Assembly (NCBI RefSeq): GCF_006439355.1
Contig: NZ_VFTG01000006.1
Coordinates: 186,001-250,000, forward strand
Direction: 5' to 3'
DNA: 64,000 nucleotides
Source: Mesorhizobium sp. B4-1-3
Lineage (GTDB): Bacteria; Pseudomonadota; Alphaproteobacteria; Rhizobiales; Rhizobiaceae
In this document: piece by piece, positions 1 to 9,117 of the stretch
Numbering within the stretch: position 1 is the stretch's first letter
Layout: the number at the start of each line of letters is the position of its first letter
Notes under the pieces: model-generated
What the model saw: the letters and a program-made list of their open reading frames with translations, nothing else
Told to the model about the DNA's origin: nothing
Databases searched by the model: none
Translations under genes and position numbers: made by a program

Positions 1-674
1 TCCGGGTGCTGCTGCAGCATCGTCGTCGTCACGTTGCGCGAGGTGGTCGCGTCCCAATTCGAGTCGGGCTTTGCCACCACCTGGAAGTCGGGATGCTTCT
101 CCAGCACCTTCATGATGCCGGCATACTGGTAGAGGCTCGACGAGTTCGCCTGGTCGCCCTGCACCAGCCCGATCTTCTTGGACGAATTCTCGCCGCAGCC
201 CTTGATCGCCGCTTCGGCTTCGAGCTGGCCGAGCTTGTCCCAGTCGCTGCCGACGAAGGCGTCGGCTGGGAAATTCGCCGGGTTGTCGACCAGCATCACA
301 TAGGTGCCGGCGGCCTGCGCCTTCTTCATCAGCTTCGAGTAGGAGTTGAGGTCGGGCGCATGGATGATCAGAACATTCGGTCTGGTATCGGAGGCGATGG
401 CGTCGGTGATCGCCTGCGCGCCGGCATCGACAACCCAGTTCGGGTCGCGGGTCTCGAACGTGCCACCCCAGGCTTCGACTTCCTTCTTCAGATAATGCGC
501 CCAGCCTTGCGCAAGGTCGAAGCCCATCGCCAGCGGCACCAGCATGACGCGCTTGCCGTTGAGCGCCTTGGCGTAGGCGGCCGGGCCAGGATCGTCTGCG
601 GCAAAGCTCGGCGCCGCGAAGGCGGTAACGGCGAGCGCCGTCGCGGCGGCCATCAATGTTCTAAGTAGTTTCAT
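1..674 (-). CDS. Sugar-type ABC transporter substrate-binding protein, C-terminus cut by window edge
   Basis: The first 224 codons of a periplasmic binding protein are visible; the stop lies beyond the left edge. The N-terminus is a classic Sec signal peptide (MKLLRTLMAAATALAV, then AAPSFA before ADD). The mature part reads like the RbsB-type family for CUT2 importers, with the two-lobed fold's ALNGKRVMLVPLAMG start, an LIIHAPDLNS strand and a GLVQGDQANSSS segment. The ATG at 674 follows the permease gene (763-1749) on the same strand, and a small GC hairpin (7-bp arms, 706-722) lies between them. Permease before binding protein is an unusual order for a CUT2 operon. No ATPase is in view, so it must lie to the left or elsewhere. 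The ligand cannot be read from sequence. Confidence 0.85.
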   Translation of the reverse strand, partial: MKLLRTLMAAATALAVTAFAAPSFAADDPGPAAYAKALNGKRVMLVPLAMGFDLAQGWAHYLKKEVEAWGGTFETRDPNWVVDAGAQAITDAIASDTRPNVLIIHAPDLNSYSKLMKKAQAAGTYVMLVDNPANFPADAFVGSDWDKLGQLEAEAAIKGCGENSSKKIGLVQGDQANSSSLYQYAGIMKVLEKHPDFQVVAKPDSNWDATTSRNVTTTMLQQHP

Positions 675-762
675 TTCACACCTCTGGTTCGGTTTTCGTT
701 ACCGGGCGATCGTCCCGATCGCTCCGGGGTATCCCAGAGCAAGATAGGCTAGCCCATCTGCT

Positions 763-1749
763 CTAAATGTCGCCCTGTTGCGCCGTCTGCTCGTCGCGCG
801 GATTGATGATGCCGTCGACGATGATGGCGCCCAGCAGGATCGCGGCCTTGATCAGGTTCTGGTAGAGCAGCGGAATGTCGATGATGGTCATGGCGTTGAG
901 CAGGATGCCGATCAGCGCCGCCCCTACCAGCACGTTGCGCACCCCGCCCCTGCCCCCTGAAAGGCCGATGCCGCCGATCACCGCCACCAGGACGATGTCG
1001 TAGAGCAGCGTCGAGTTGACGATGCGGGTGTTGATCGAATGCAGGCTGGCCGCCGTCAAAAGCCCGGCGATCAGCGCCACCAAAGCCGAGAGCACGTAGC
1101 GCAGAACCAGCATCGGCCGCACCGGAACGCCGATGTTGCGGGCGGCGACCGGATTGTCACCGGCGAAATAGATGAAGCGGCCCCATTTGGTGTAGCGCAG
1201 GAACAGGAAAACCAGGAAGGCAAGTCCGGCGAACACGAACACCTCGATCGGAATATCGAGGAAGCGGACGCCGCCGAGCAGCTCGACCCAGTGGCCCCCG
1301 GGCACCGGCACGGCATCCTGCGTGATCAGTTGCGAGCGCACATAGCCGAACACGAACGAGCCGGTGGCCAAAGTCACGAAGATCGCCGGCACGTCGGCAT
1401 AGGCGACCAGAAAGCCGTTGAGCAGGCCGATGGCGAGCACCCCCGCCAGCACATAGACGAAGGCGAGCCCGTCCGAGGTGCCGGTGTTGAGCAGTTGCAG
1501 GTACCAGGCGACCGACATCGCCATGATCGCCACCGCCGACAGGTCGATGCCGCGGCCGATGATGACGACCGCCATGCCGAGCGCCAGAATGCCGAGCACC
1601 GAGACCGAACGCACGATGGCGACCAGGTTGTCGGCGGTCAGGAACCCGGGCAGACCGAGAGCGGCGGCGGCGAACAAAAGGATGGCGATGGCAAAGACAA
1701 TGCCTTCCTGATTAAGGCGCCTCCAGTTCGGCCAGCCGATCGCATTCAT
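763..1749 (-). CDS. CUT2-family sugar ABC transporter permease (RbsC/XylH type)
   Basis: This 328-residue inner-membrane protein is almost entirely hydrophobic helices. It has the BPD_transp_2 family landmarks: LGILALGMAVVIIGRGIDLS near residue 55, a GLLNGFLVAYADVPAIFVTLAT stretch around residue 110, and the IGGIGLSGGRGGVRNVLVGA motif around residue 260. The family forms the membrane channel for ribose, xylose and similar sugars and pairs with an RbsB-type binding protein. Here that is the partial gene at 1-674, downstream on the same strand. It is the first gene of its operon within the window, so the promoter should lie in 1750-2282. The ATG at 1749 is taken as the start because it gives the usual length of the family. 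Confidence 0.88.
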   Translation of the reverse strand: MNAIGWPNWRRLNQEGIVFAIAILLFAAAALGLPGFLTADNLVAIVRSVSVLGILALGMAVVIIGRGIDLSAVAIMAMSVAWYLQLLNTGTSDGLAFVYVLAGVLAIGLLNGFLVAYADVPAIFVTLATGSFVFGYVRSQLITQDAVPVPGGHWVELLGGVRFLDIPIEVFVFAGLAFLVFLFLRYTKWGRFIYFAGDNPVAARNIGVPVRPMLVLRYVLSALVALIAGLLTAASLHSINTRIVNSTLLYDIVLVAVIGGIGLSGGRGGVRNVLVGAALIGILLNAMTIIDIPLLYQNLIKAAILLGAIIVDGIINPRDEQTAQQGDI

Positions 1750-2282
1750 CGCTTATGTCTTTCGCCCCGATGGCAAGGCCCTGCCGGCCTCCATCCCGCA
1801 CGAAAGCTAATCGGCTCAACAGCGGCTCGTCAAATGAATCCGCGTTCAAGACCCGCGCCTCTCCGACTATTTTCCGGGTGGACGCATCGATTGCCGCAGC
1901 TGGCGCAATAGTCAGAAACTCTTGGGCTTTTTGACAATCCGTTGCCCGGGCCGCCCGGCCGGCGGAAGAGCCTGTTCGAAGGTTGCGGGGCCGACGCAAT
2001 TAAAGTCCGCGAAATGTGCCTGGCGCGACCTCAATTGTTCGTCGAATGCCTGAAATCTCGGCCCGGCATTGGCCGGCAGGACCAGGAAACGCATCGCCGT
2101 TACGCGCCGTGACTGCGGCGCGGAATTTGCGGGACTGGGACACGGCTGCATTGTCGGGAAATGCTGGCCATGACGCACTGGGTGAACAGCATAAGCCCGG
2201 TCCAGTCCAGAGCTTATCCAACGAACTTTCGTGTCGCCTCGCCGCCTGTTATGGAAGAGCGCGGGCCGGCCGAGGGAAATGC
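1750..2282. other. Divergent intergenic region, 533 bp
   Basis: This region separates the permease gene (leftward) from the ornithine-cyclodeaminase-like gene (rightward), so it should carry divergent promoters. Open frames cross it on both strands, but none has family signatures or a convincing ribosome-binding site. I could not pick out a confident -35/-10 pair, RNA gene or long palindrome. Confidence 0.5.
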
Positions 2283-3284
2283 ATGAAGCCCATCTATATC
2301 GACTACCTCAACGCTCTCGACATCGAAGCGCTTGCCATGACTGACGCCGAGATCATCGGCGCCGTCGAAGCCGGGCTCGTCGCCCAGGGCAAAGGCCAGA
2401 CCGTTATCGAGCCGCGCGTTCATCTCGAGCCGGATCCCGCCTTCCATGGCCATTTCAACGTGCTGCGCGGCTATGTGGCGCCGCTCGACGCCGCCGGCGT
2501 GAAGATCGTCGGCGACTATGTCGATAACTACCTGCATGGCCTGCCGTCGGAATTCGGCATCCTCAATCTTTTCGACCCGCGCACCGGCACGCCACGCGCC
2601 ATCCTCGACGCCACCGTCATCACCGACATGCGCACCGGCGCGGTCACCGCGATCGGCGCCAAGCATCTGGCGAAGAAGTCGTCAAAAGTGCTCGGCCATA
2701 TCGGCGCGCGCGGCACCGCCTACTGGAACGTGCGCCTGCTCGACCATCTCTTCGATTTCGACGAGATCCGCGTCCACTCGCGCCGGCCCGAAAGCCGCGA
2801 TAGTTTTGTCGCGAGGCTGGCGGCGGACCTCGGCAAGCCGGTCATGGCCGTGGCTGACTGGAAAAGCTGCGTCGAAGGCGCCGACATCGTCGTCGAAGCC
2901 TCGCGGCTGCCGGAACCGCAGCCGCTGCTCAAGACCGAATGGATCAACCGCGGCGCGCTGGTGGTGCCCTATGGCACGATGAGCGCGGTCGAGCTGTCGC
3001 TGACCGACATCATGCAGAAAATCGTCGTCGACGATTGGGGCCAGTGCAAGGGCGGCAAATTCGGCTCGCTCCGCGCCCATGTCGAAACGGGACGGCTGAG
3101 CGAAGCGACGCTGCATGCCGAGCTCGGCCAGATCGCTGCCGGCCTCAAGGCAGGCCGGCAAAGCGATGGCGAGACGATCCTGTTCTGGCATCGCGGCCTC
3201 TCGCTGTCCGACATCGCGCTCGGTAAGGCCATGCTCGCCAAGGCCGGTGAAAAGGGCATCGGCCAGAGGCTGCGCTTCGCATGA
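2283..3284 (+). CDS. Ornithine cyclodeaminase / mu-crystallin family protein
   Basis: The 333-residue protein has the family's Rossmann core, seen as VLGHIGARGTAYWNV near residue 140 followed by the strand FDEIRVHSRRPES. It also has the hallmark AILDATVITDMRTGAVTA segment near residue 105. Family members use NAD(P) to deaminate or reduce amino or imino acids such as ornithine, alanine or delta-pyrroline carboxylates. The open frame extends upstream to 2016, but ATG 2283 is chosen because it is preceded by GAGGGAA and starts at the family's usual N-terminus. Its stop overlaps the ammonia-lyase-like gene by four bases (ATGA), which implies translational coupling and a shared pathway. The substrate is unknown. 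Confidence 0.85.
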   Translation: MKPIYIDYLNALDIEALAMTDAEIIGAVEAGLVAQGKGQTVIEPRVHLEPDPAFHGHFNVLRGYVAPLDAAGVKIVGDYVDNYLHGLPSEFGILNLFDPRTGTPRAILDATVITDMRTGAVTAIGAKHLAKKSSKVLGHIGARGTAYWNVRLLDHLFDFDEIRVHSRRPESRDSFVARLAADLGKPVMAVADWKSCVEGADIVVEASRLPEPQPLLKTEWINRGALVVPYGTMSAVELSLTDIMQKIVVDDWGQCKGGKFGSLRAHVETGRLSEATLHAELGQIAAGLKAGRQSDGETILFWHRGLSLSDIALGKAMLAKAGEKGIGQRLRFA

Positions 3285-4777
3285 GCCCGCTCCTTCTCAC
3301 CGGCGCCGGCGTCAGCATCGAGGATGTGGTTGCCGCCGCGCGCGATGCCTGCAAGGTCGAGGTCACGCCGGTCGTCCTCGAAAAGCTCGACAAGGCTCGC
3401 CAGGTCCTCGATGCCGCCGCGGCCGGCGGCCAGCAAATCTACGGCTTGAACAGAGGCCTCGGCGCCAATCTCGCCACCGCGGTCGAAGGCGATGCGAGCG
3501 CCTTCCAGCGCCAGTTGATCGAAGGCCGCAGCGCCGCGGTCGGCGAGGCGCTGCCGGTGCCGGCGGTGCGGGCGGCGATGTTCGCCCGCCTTGCAATGCT
3601 CGCCGTCGGCGGCTCGGGCCTGTCGCCGCGCGTCTTCACGGCGCTGGTCGAGGCGTTCAATGCCGGCGTGCATCCCGTGATGCCGTCGCTGGGCTCGATC
3701 GGCGCCGGCGACCTTCTGCTGATGACGGCGATCGCCCGCGTGCTGATCGGCGACGGCGAGGCAGAATACCAGGGCCGCCGCATGCCTGCCGCCAAGGCGC
3801 TGATGATGGCGCGGCTGGCGCCCGTCACCCTCTCGCCAAAGGACGGTCTCTCTCTGATCAACGCCTCGGCGGTTTCCACCGGGACCGGAGCGCTGGCGCT
3901 GACCGATGCGCTGTCGGCGCTCGACCAGCAGCAGCAGGCCGGCGCGCTGACGATGGAAGGCATTGGCGCCAACCGCACCATCCTCGATCCGCGCCAGCAT
4001 CAGGCGCGCCCGGGCGCCTGCCAGCAGCTTGCGGCGAAGGCGCTGCGCAACCTGTTGGCGCGCGATGAAGCGCCGGCGCCGACCACCATCCAGGATCCGC
4101 TGTCGATCCGCTGCATGCCCTCGGTCCACGGCGCGCTGATCCAGGCGACCGACCATGCCAGGCTTGCTGTCGAGATCGAGCTCAACGCCGCCGCCGACAA
4201 TCCGCTGGTGCTGGCCGAGGATGAGCTGGTCATGTCGACCGGCAACTTCCACACCGCATCGCTGGCGCTCGCCTTCGAGACGCTTGGCCTGGCGATCGCT
4301 CAATGCGCGGCGGCATCCGCCGCCCGCTTCGTCCAGCTCACCGGCTCGACGCGTCACGGCCTGCCGAAATATCTTTCACCGGTCGGCGGCGCTTCTGCCG
4401 GCTTCGTGCCGCTGCAGAAGACGGTGACGGCGATCCTGGCCGCGATCCGCCACAAGGCCAATCCGGTGATGCTCGATTCCCTGCCTGTGTCCGAGGGCGT
4501 CGAGGATCACGCCACGCAGACGCCGCTCGCCGTCGCCAAATGCGCCGAGATGATCGCGCTGTGGCGGCGGCTGATCGCCTTCGAACTAATGGCTGCGGCG
4601 CAGGCCGTCGATTTGCGCGAGGGCACGACACTTGCGCCGGCCACGGGCGCAATCCACGCGGCCGTGCGTACACATGTGGCGACACTCAAGGAAGACAGGC
4701 CGCTCGGCATCAACGCGGAAGCCCTTTATGCCGCCCTCGTCAGCGGAATCTGGCAAGGCCCTCCGGGAACGAGCTGA
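3281..4777 (+). CDS. Aromatic amino acid ammonia-lyase (HutH/PAL) homologue lacking the MIO serine
   Basis: At 498 residues this is the usual length for histidine or phenylalanine ammonia-lyases. Family landmarks are present in order: the catalytic tyrosine segment IYGLNRGLG (Tyr54), VQDPLSIRC-like QDPLSIRCMPSVHG, the ADNPLV/GNFH block, and the QKTVTAILAA and SEGVEDHA helices. The cofactor loop, however, reads GSIGAGDLL at residues 138-146 (codons at 3692-3718), where active enzymes have GSxGASGDL. The Ala-Ser-Gly triad that cyclises to the MIO electrophile is one residue short: the serine is absent. Normal ammonia-lyase chemistry is therefore unlikely, and another reaction or a binding role must be considered. 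It is translationally coupled to the upstream cyclodeaminase-like gene and converges with the PanB-like gene. Confidence 0.85.
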   Translation: MSPLLLTGAGVSIEDVVAAARDACKVEVTPVVLEKLDKARQVLDAAAAGGQQIYGLNRGLGANLATAVEGDASAFQRQLIEGRSAAVGEALPVPAVRAAMFARLAMLAVGGSGLSPRVFTALVEAFNAGVHPVMPSLGSIGAGDLLLMTAIARVLIGDGEAEYQGRRMPAAKALMMARLAPVTLSPKDGLSLINASAVSTGTGALALTDALSALDQQQQAGALTMEGIGANRTILDPRQHQARPGACQQLAAKALRNLLARDEAPAPTTIQDPLSIRCMPSVHGALIQATDHARLAVEIELNAAADNPLVLAEDELVMSTGNFHTASLALAFETLGLAIAQCAAASAARFVQLTGSTRHGLPKYLSPVGGASAGFVPLQKTVTAILAAIRHKANPVMLDSLPVSEGVEDHATQTPLAVAKCAEMIALWRRLIAFELMAAAQAVDLREGTTLAPATGAIHAAVRTHVATLKEDRPLGINAEALYAALVSGIWQGPPGTS

Positions 4778-4795
4778 CGCTTCTCGACTCTCGGT

Positions 4796-5599
4796 TCAGG
4801 GCTTTGCATCCACCTTCTTCATGAAGAGGGTGAGCTCGTCGGAATCCATATGCACGATGTGCCGGTCTTCCGGATAGGCGCCGCTGTTGACGTCGGCGAC
4901 ATATTCGGAAAACGCCGCGATGCGCTCCTGCTGCAACCGGTCATATTCGGCGGCGAAGTTGCGGTAGACTTTCGAGTGGCGCGGCATGTGACCGCGATTG
5001 GTGCCGAGAATATCCTCGGCGAACAAATATTGCGCGTCGCAGCCCGTACCCGCGCCCATCGACAGCATGATCAGCGAAGTGCGCTCGGAGATCGCCTTGG
5101 CCACCTCCACCGGCACCACCTCGATCTCGGCGCCGATCGCGCCGACGGCCTCGAGGTGCTTGACCGCCTCGAACACCTGCATGGCGGTGTCCGCGGTCTT
5201 GCCGACGGCCTTGAAACCGCCGGTCCAGGTGGCGCGGGACGGGATCAGGCCGACATGGCCGATGACGGGGATGGCATCGTCGGCCATACGCTTGATCGTG
5301 GCGTATCCGGCGCTGCAATAGACGGCGTCGGCGCCAGCCTTGTAGAGCCGGAACGACCAGCGCAGGAAATCGTCGGCCGTGCCGATCTCATAGAAATTGT
5401 CGCCCGGCATGGTGAAGAGGCTGGGCGCGGCATCGCGATATTGCGGGTTGAGCACCAGTTCCGGCGGCACCGAGACGATATCCACCCCTGCCCGCTCGGC
5501 AGCCTCCGCCTCTTCCAGCGTCAGCACGCGCAGCATGGTCAATTGCCGCTTGCCCTTCATGGCGCGCAGGTCGGCAACGGTCGGTCTCTTTCGGCTCAT
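4796..5599 (-). CDS. PanB-like (ketopantoate hydroxymethyltransferase superfamily) protein
   Basis: This is a 267-residue TIM-barrel protein. It aligns by eye with PanB through IPVIGHVGLIPSRATWTGGF, the EIEVVPVEVAKAI catalytic-glutamate strand, MGAGTGCDAQYLFAEDILG, and a C-terminal tail ending near GAYPEDRHIVHM. True PanB binds Mg through a GDSxG turn after the second strand; here that turn reads SVPPELVL, and the second Asp ligand region also differs. It is therefore probably a paralogue with different chemistry, not a pantothenate enzyme. ATG 5599 is preferred over an upstream GTG (5626) because AGGGA lies about eight bases before it. The gene is last of a leftward trio with the Rieske and desaturase genes. 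Confidence 0.75.
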   Translation of the reverse strand: MSRKRPTVADLRAMKGKRQLTMLRVLTLEEAEAAERAGVDIVSVPPELVLNPQYRDAAPSLFTMPGDNFYEIGTADDFLRWSFRLYKAGADAVYCSAGYATIKRMADDAIPVIGHVGLIPSRATWTGGFKAVGKTADTAMQVFEAVKHLEAVGAIGAEIEVVPVEVAKAISERTSLIMLSMGAGTGCDAQYLFAEDILGTNRGHMPRHSKVYRNFAAEYDRLQQERIAAFSEYVADVNSGAYPEDRHIVHMDSDELTLFMKKVDAKP

Positions 5600-5630
5600 T
5601 GATCTGTCCCTGTTAAATTCGCCCACGGCC

Positions 5631-5945
5631 TCAGCCGATATCGATCATCACCTTACCGGCCTCGACCTTGACCGGATAGGTCTTGAGGTTCACGCAGACC
5701 GGCGCGCCCTTGGCCTCGCCGGTCTTGTAGTTGAAGCGGCCGTTGTGCTTGGGGCATTCGATGATGTCGTCCATCACTAGCCCGTCCGCGAGATGGGCCT
5801 TTTCATGCGTGCAGTACCCGTCGGTCGCGAAGAAGTCGTCGTCCGGCGAGCGGTAGATGGCAAAGGTGCGGCCGCCATGGTCGAAGCGGATCACATCCTC
5901 TTCGTCCACGTCGTCCGCCGCGCATGCTTCGATCCACTCCGCCAT
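5631..5945 (-). CDS. Rieske-type [2Fe-2S] ferredoxin, MocE-like
   Basis: The 104-residue soluble protein has the complete Rieske cluster signature: Cys45-x-His47 and Cys64-x-x-His67, in CTHEKAH and CPKHNGRF. The small size and lack of a signal or membrane segment point to a cytoplasmic ferredoxin that feeds electrons to an oxygenase. The natural partner is the di-iron membrane desaturase encoded 39 bases upstream (5985-7070). Established knowledge: the rhizopine locus of rhizobia has the same pairing, MocE (Rieske ferredoxin) with MocD (desaturase-like oxygenase). No ferredoxin reductase gene is in the window, so reduction must come from elsewhere. Confidence 0.9.
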   Translation of the reverse strand: MAEWIEACAADDVDEEDVIRFDHGGRTFAIYRSPDDDFFATDGYCTHEKAHLADGLVMDDIIECPKHNGRFNYKTGEAKGAPVCVNLKTYPVKVEAGKVMIDIG

Positions 5946-5984
5946 CGTCTGTCTCCAACCTTTCTCTGGATTGCTGCGCCGCCT

Positions 5985-7070
5985 CTATTCGGCGGCCGCG
6001 ACCGTTATGTCGACATCGTGGAACTCGCCGCGATAGGGCTTGGCCGTCGGCGGCAATTCGCGCTTGAGATAGTAGTCCTCGTATTTCAGCTGCCTGAGCA
6101 GCACCGGCCAGACCTCGCGATAGGCGTGCCACATCGACGGGTTCGCCGCCGGCAGATCGTGCTTGATCAGTTCATGCAGCTTCGGCAGCGCGTGGTAGGG
6201 CACCATCGGGAACATGTGGTGCTCCACGTGGTAGTTCATGTTCCAGTAGATGAACCGGCTGACCGGGTTCATATAGACGGTGCGGGTGTTCAGCCGGTGG
6301 TCGGTGACGTTGTCGGCGAGCCCGATATGCTGCAACAACCCCGTCAGCACCATGTGCCAGGTGCCGTAGAGGCGCGGCAGGCCGATCAGCACCAGGGGTA
6401 TCCATGACCGAAGCGCGATCGCGACAGCGATCGTCGCGACGTATACCGCCATGTGCCAGCGCGCCGCGACCACCGCTTTATGCTGCTCCATCTCGGGGAT
6501 GTAGCTCTTCTCGTCGTCCGACAATGTGCCGAAGGCCTGGCGCACCAGCGTCGGCAGCGAATAGCGGAAATCGAGAATGCCGGTGAAGGCCAGTGCCGCC
6601 TTGAGCAAATCCGGCGGCCGCATCACCGCGATCTCGGCGTCGCGGCCGACGATGATGGTGTCGGTGTGGTGGCGCGCATGGCTCCAGCGCCATTGCACCG
6701 GATTGCGCATCAGCATGAACGAGGCGATCTGATAGACGAGATCGTTCATCCAGCGCGTGCGGAAGGCGGTGCCGTGGCCGCATTCGTGCCAGCGCGAGTC
6801 GCTCGACGAGCCGTAGAGCACGCCGTAGACGAATAGGAACGGCACGACCCACCACATGCCCCAGAACCAGACGATGCCGGCCGCCGAGCCCAGGATCGCG
6901 ACGATCCAGATGATGGTGTCGCGGATCGCCGGCCCGTCGGAGCGCTGCATCAATTCCTTCATCGTCTTGCGCGGCACTTCGGTGTGGTACCACTCGGCCG
7001 AGGCAAGCCCGGTCTCGATCGCCCGACGCGTGCTTTCGCCGACAAGGCTGTAGTCGCGCTTTTTCGCCAT
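5985..7070 (-). CDS. Membrane fatty-acid-desaturase-family oxygenase, MocD-like
   Basis: The 361-residue integral-membrane protein has all three histidine boxes of the di-iron desaturase/hydroxylase superfamily: HECGH (95-99), HARHH (131-135) and HVEHH (281-285). Hydrophobic pairs sit around residues 52-88 and 205-235. Family members desaturate, hydroxylate or demethylate with O2 and a ferredoxin. The adjacent Rieske gene (5631-5945) supplies the likely electron donor, as in the rhizopine MocD/MocE pair. ATG 7070 is chosen over an upstream TTG (7088) because GGAGG sits 11 bases before it and the TTG overlaps that site. Downstream order is desaturase, Rieske, PanB-like. The substrate is not evident; a lipid or an O-methylated sugar or inositol are both possible. 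Confidence 0.88.
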   Translation of the reverse strand: MAKKRDYSLVGESTRRAIETGLASAEWYHTEVPRKTMKELMQRSDGPAIRDTIIWIVAILGSAAGIVWFWGMWWVVPFLFVYGVLYGSSSDSRWHECGHGTAFRTRWMNDLVYQIASFMLMRNPVQWRWSHARHHTDTIIVGRDAEIAVMRPPDLLKAALAFTGILDFRYSLPTLVRQAFGTLSDDEKSYIPEMEQHKAVVAARWHMAVYVATIAVAIALRSWIPLVLIGLPRLYGTWHMVLTGLLQHIGLADNVTDHRLNTRTVYMNPVSRFIYWNMNYHVEHHMFPMVPYHALPKLHELIKHDLPAANPSMWHAYREVWPVLLRQLKYEDYYLKRELPPTAKPYRGEFHDVDITVAAAE

Positions 7071-7152
7071 CGTCACATCGGCCTCCAATCTTCACACAGC
7101 GCTGGCAATCCGGTCCGCCGGCCGGAGGGCTTGCTATGGATAGATGTCGCGG

Positions 7153-8334
7153 TCATGCCCTGCCCGCCAGTCTTGGGAACTTGCCGGAAGGGTGAGGATA
7201 ATCCTGCTCGGGCTGGCGGACGATGGCCCGAATCCTGCGTTCTGCATCGGCGATCGCATCCTTGCCGTCGAGGACGCGGAACACTGCGTCATAGGCACGG
7301 GTCTCGCCATGCTCCAGCCAGATCATCTCGCCGCGCTCGCGCGCGGCAAGATTGCCGAGCACATGGTGCGTCGAGGGCTCGATGCCAAGCGCATACTGCC
7401 CGGCCTGGAAATTCTGCCACTCATAGCAGCAGGGCAATTGATCCTTGCGGGTGACGACCTCGAAGCCGAGGCCAAGCCGATCGTTGACGACGGCGACCGG
7501 CACCTCGCCCTCTGCGTCGGCGCCCATCTCATGCTGCCAGACCTGCTCGCTGAAGCCCAATTGCGGTGCCGGCACCGTGCGGTAACCGACCTTCTGCGCT
7601 TCGTAGCGCTCGCCGTCATGCGCGGCCCAGACCACGTCGCGGATCGGCGCAAGGTAGCGCGAGCCTTCGTCGAGCAGCGGATGCCCGACATTGACATGGT
7701 AGAAATACATATGCGGCGTGCGGCGGAAGCCGTGGTTGACGACGCGGTCCGATATGCGGATCTCGCTGCCGCCGACATCGGCCTCGATGCGGCGGATGAG
7801 ATGCAGGTCCTCGCCGAACACGCTTGCCTGCTGGACGATGCCCTCCGCCCACAAGACGCAGCGGTCGCCGTCCCAGCTTTCGCCGTAACCGGTGAGCCGT
7901 GCCGGAATGGTGCTGACGCGCCCGTGCAGCGAATGCGTTACCGTCTTGCGTCCGGGATAATTGTAGTTCTCGGCCGGCACCTCGTTGCGGCCGAGAATAT
8001 GGTCGAGGCCGCAGGTGACCAGCAGGCCGGAGAAGGATCGGCCCCAGGCAAAGCCGTCCTCGCCTTCATAATCATGCAGGCCCGGATTGCGGAAACCGGT
8101 CGACGAATGCCAGCCGATCGCCTGGCCCTTGTACTCGCAATCGGCGATGTCGAGCGCGCGGTCGATCAGCGCGGTGAAGCGCAGGCCCGAGCCGGTGCGG
8201 AATTCGAGCATGCGGATGCCGCGCTCGACGCCGTCGCCAAGCGTCATCAGCCGCACGCCGGCGAATTGCGTCAGCATGCCGGAGCGTTCGGCTACCTGCC
8301 GGCGCGAAAGCGTCTGTCCGTAGAGCTTCACCAT
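7153..8334 (-). CDS. DUF4432 aldose-1-epimerase-like protein
   Basis: The 393-residue protein matches the DUF4432 branch of the galactose-mutarotase fold. Landmarks are FTALIDRALDIADCEYKG, GLLVTCGLDHILG, the TPHMYFYHVNVGHPLLDEGS block and a C-terminal YEWQNFQAGQYALGIEPSTH segment. The conserved histidines in these blocks fit a mutarotase-type active site. Such proteins usually sit in sugar catabolic operons and interconvert anomers or related forms. It is the last gene of the long leftward string and lies four bases after the CUT2 ATPase stop, so it is almost certainly co-transcribed with that importer. The substrate is unknown. Confidence 0.82.
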   Translation of the reverse strand: MVKLYGQTLSRRQVAERSGMLTQFAGVRLMTLGDGVERGIRMLEFRTGSGLRFTALIDRALDIADCEYKGQAIGWHSSTGFRNPGLHDYEGEDGFAWGRSFSGLLVTCGLDHILGRNEVPAENYNYPGRKTVTHSLHGRVSTIPARLTGYGESWDGDRCVLWAEGIVQQASVFGEDLHLIRRIEADVGGSEIRISDRVVNHGFRRTPHMYFYHVNVGHPLLDEGSRYLAPIRDVVWAAHDGERYEAQKVGYRTVPAPQLGFSEQVWQHEMGADAEGEVPVAVVNDRLGLGFEVVTRKDQLPCCYEWQNFQAGQYALGIEPSTHHVLGNLAARERGEMIWLEHGETRAYDAVFRVLDGKDAIADAERRIRAIVRQPEQDYPHPSGKFPRLAGRA

Positions 8335-8338
8335 GCCG

Positions 8339-9115
<777 letters not shown>

Positions 9116-9117
9116 CG

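Noticed and set aside
1712..2178. Open frames of 88-95 codons in the 1750-2282 gap
   Set aside because: They lack family signatures and ribosome-binding sites and overlap each other in different frames; long open frames are common by chance in GC-rich DNA.
2016..2282. N-terminal extension of the ornithine-cyclodeaminase-like gene
   Set aside because: The extra 89 residues have no family similarity, and a good ribosome-binding site precedes ATG 2283.
2969..4357. A 462-codon minus-strand frame opposite the cyclodeaminase and lyase genes
   Set aside because: It is Arg-rich and low in complexity and lies antisense to two genes with clear family motifs, so it is a shadow frame.
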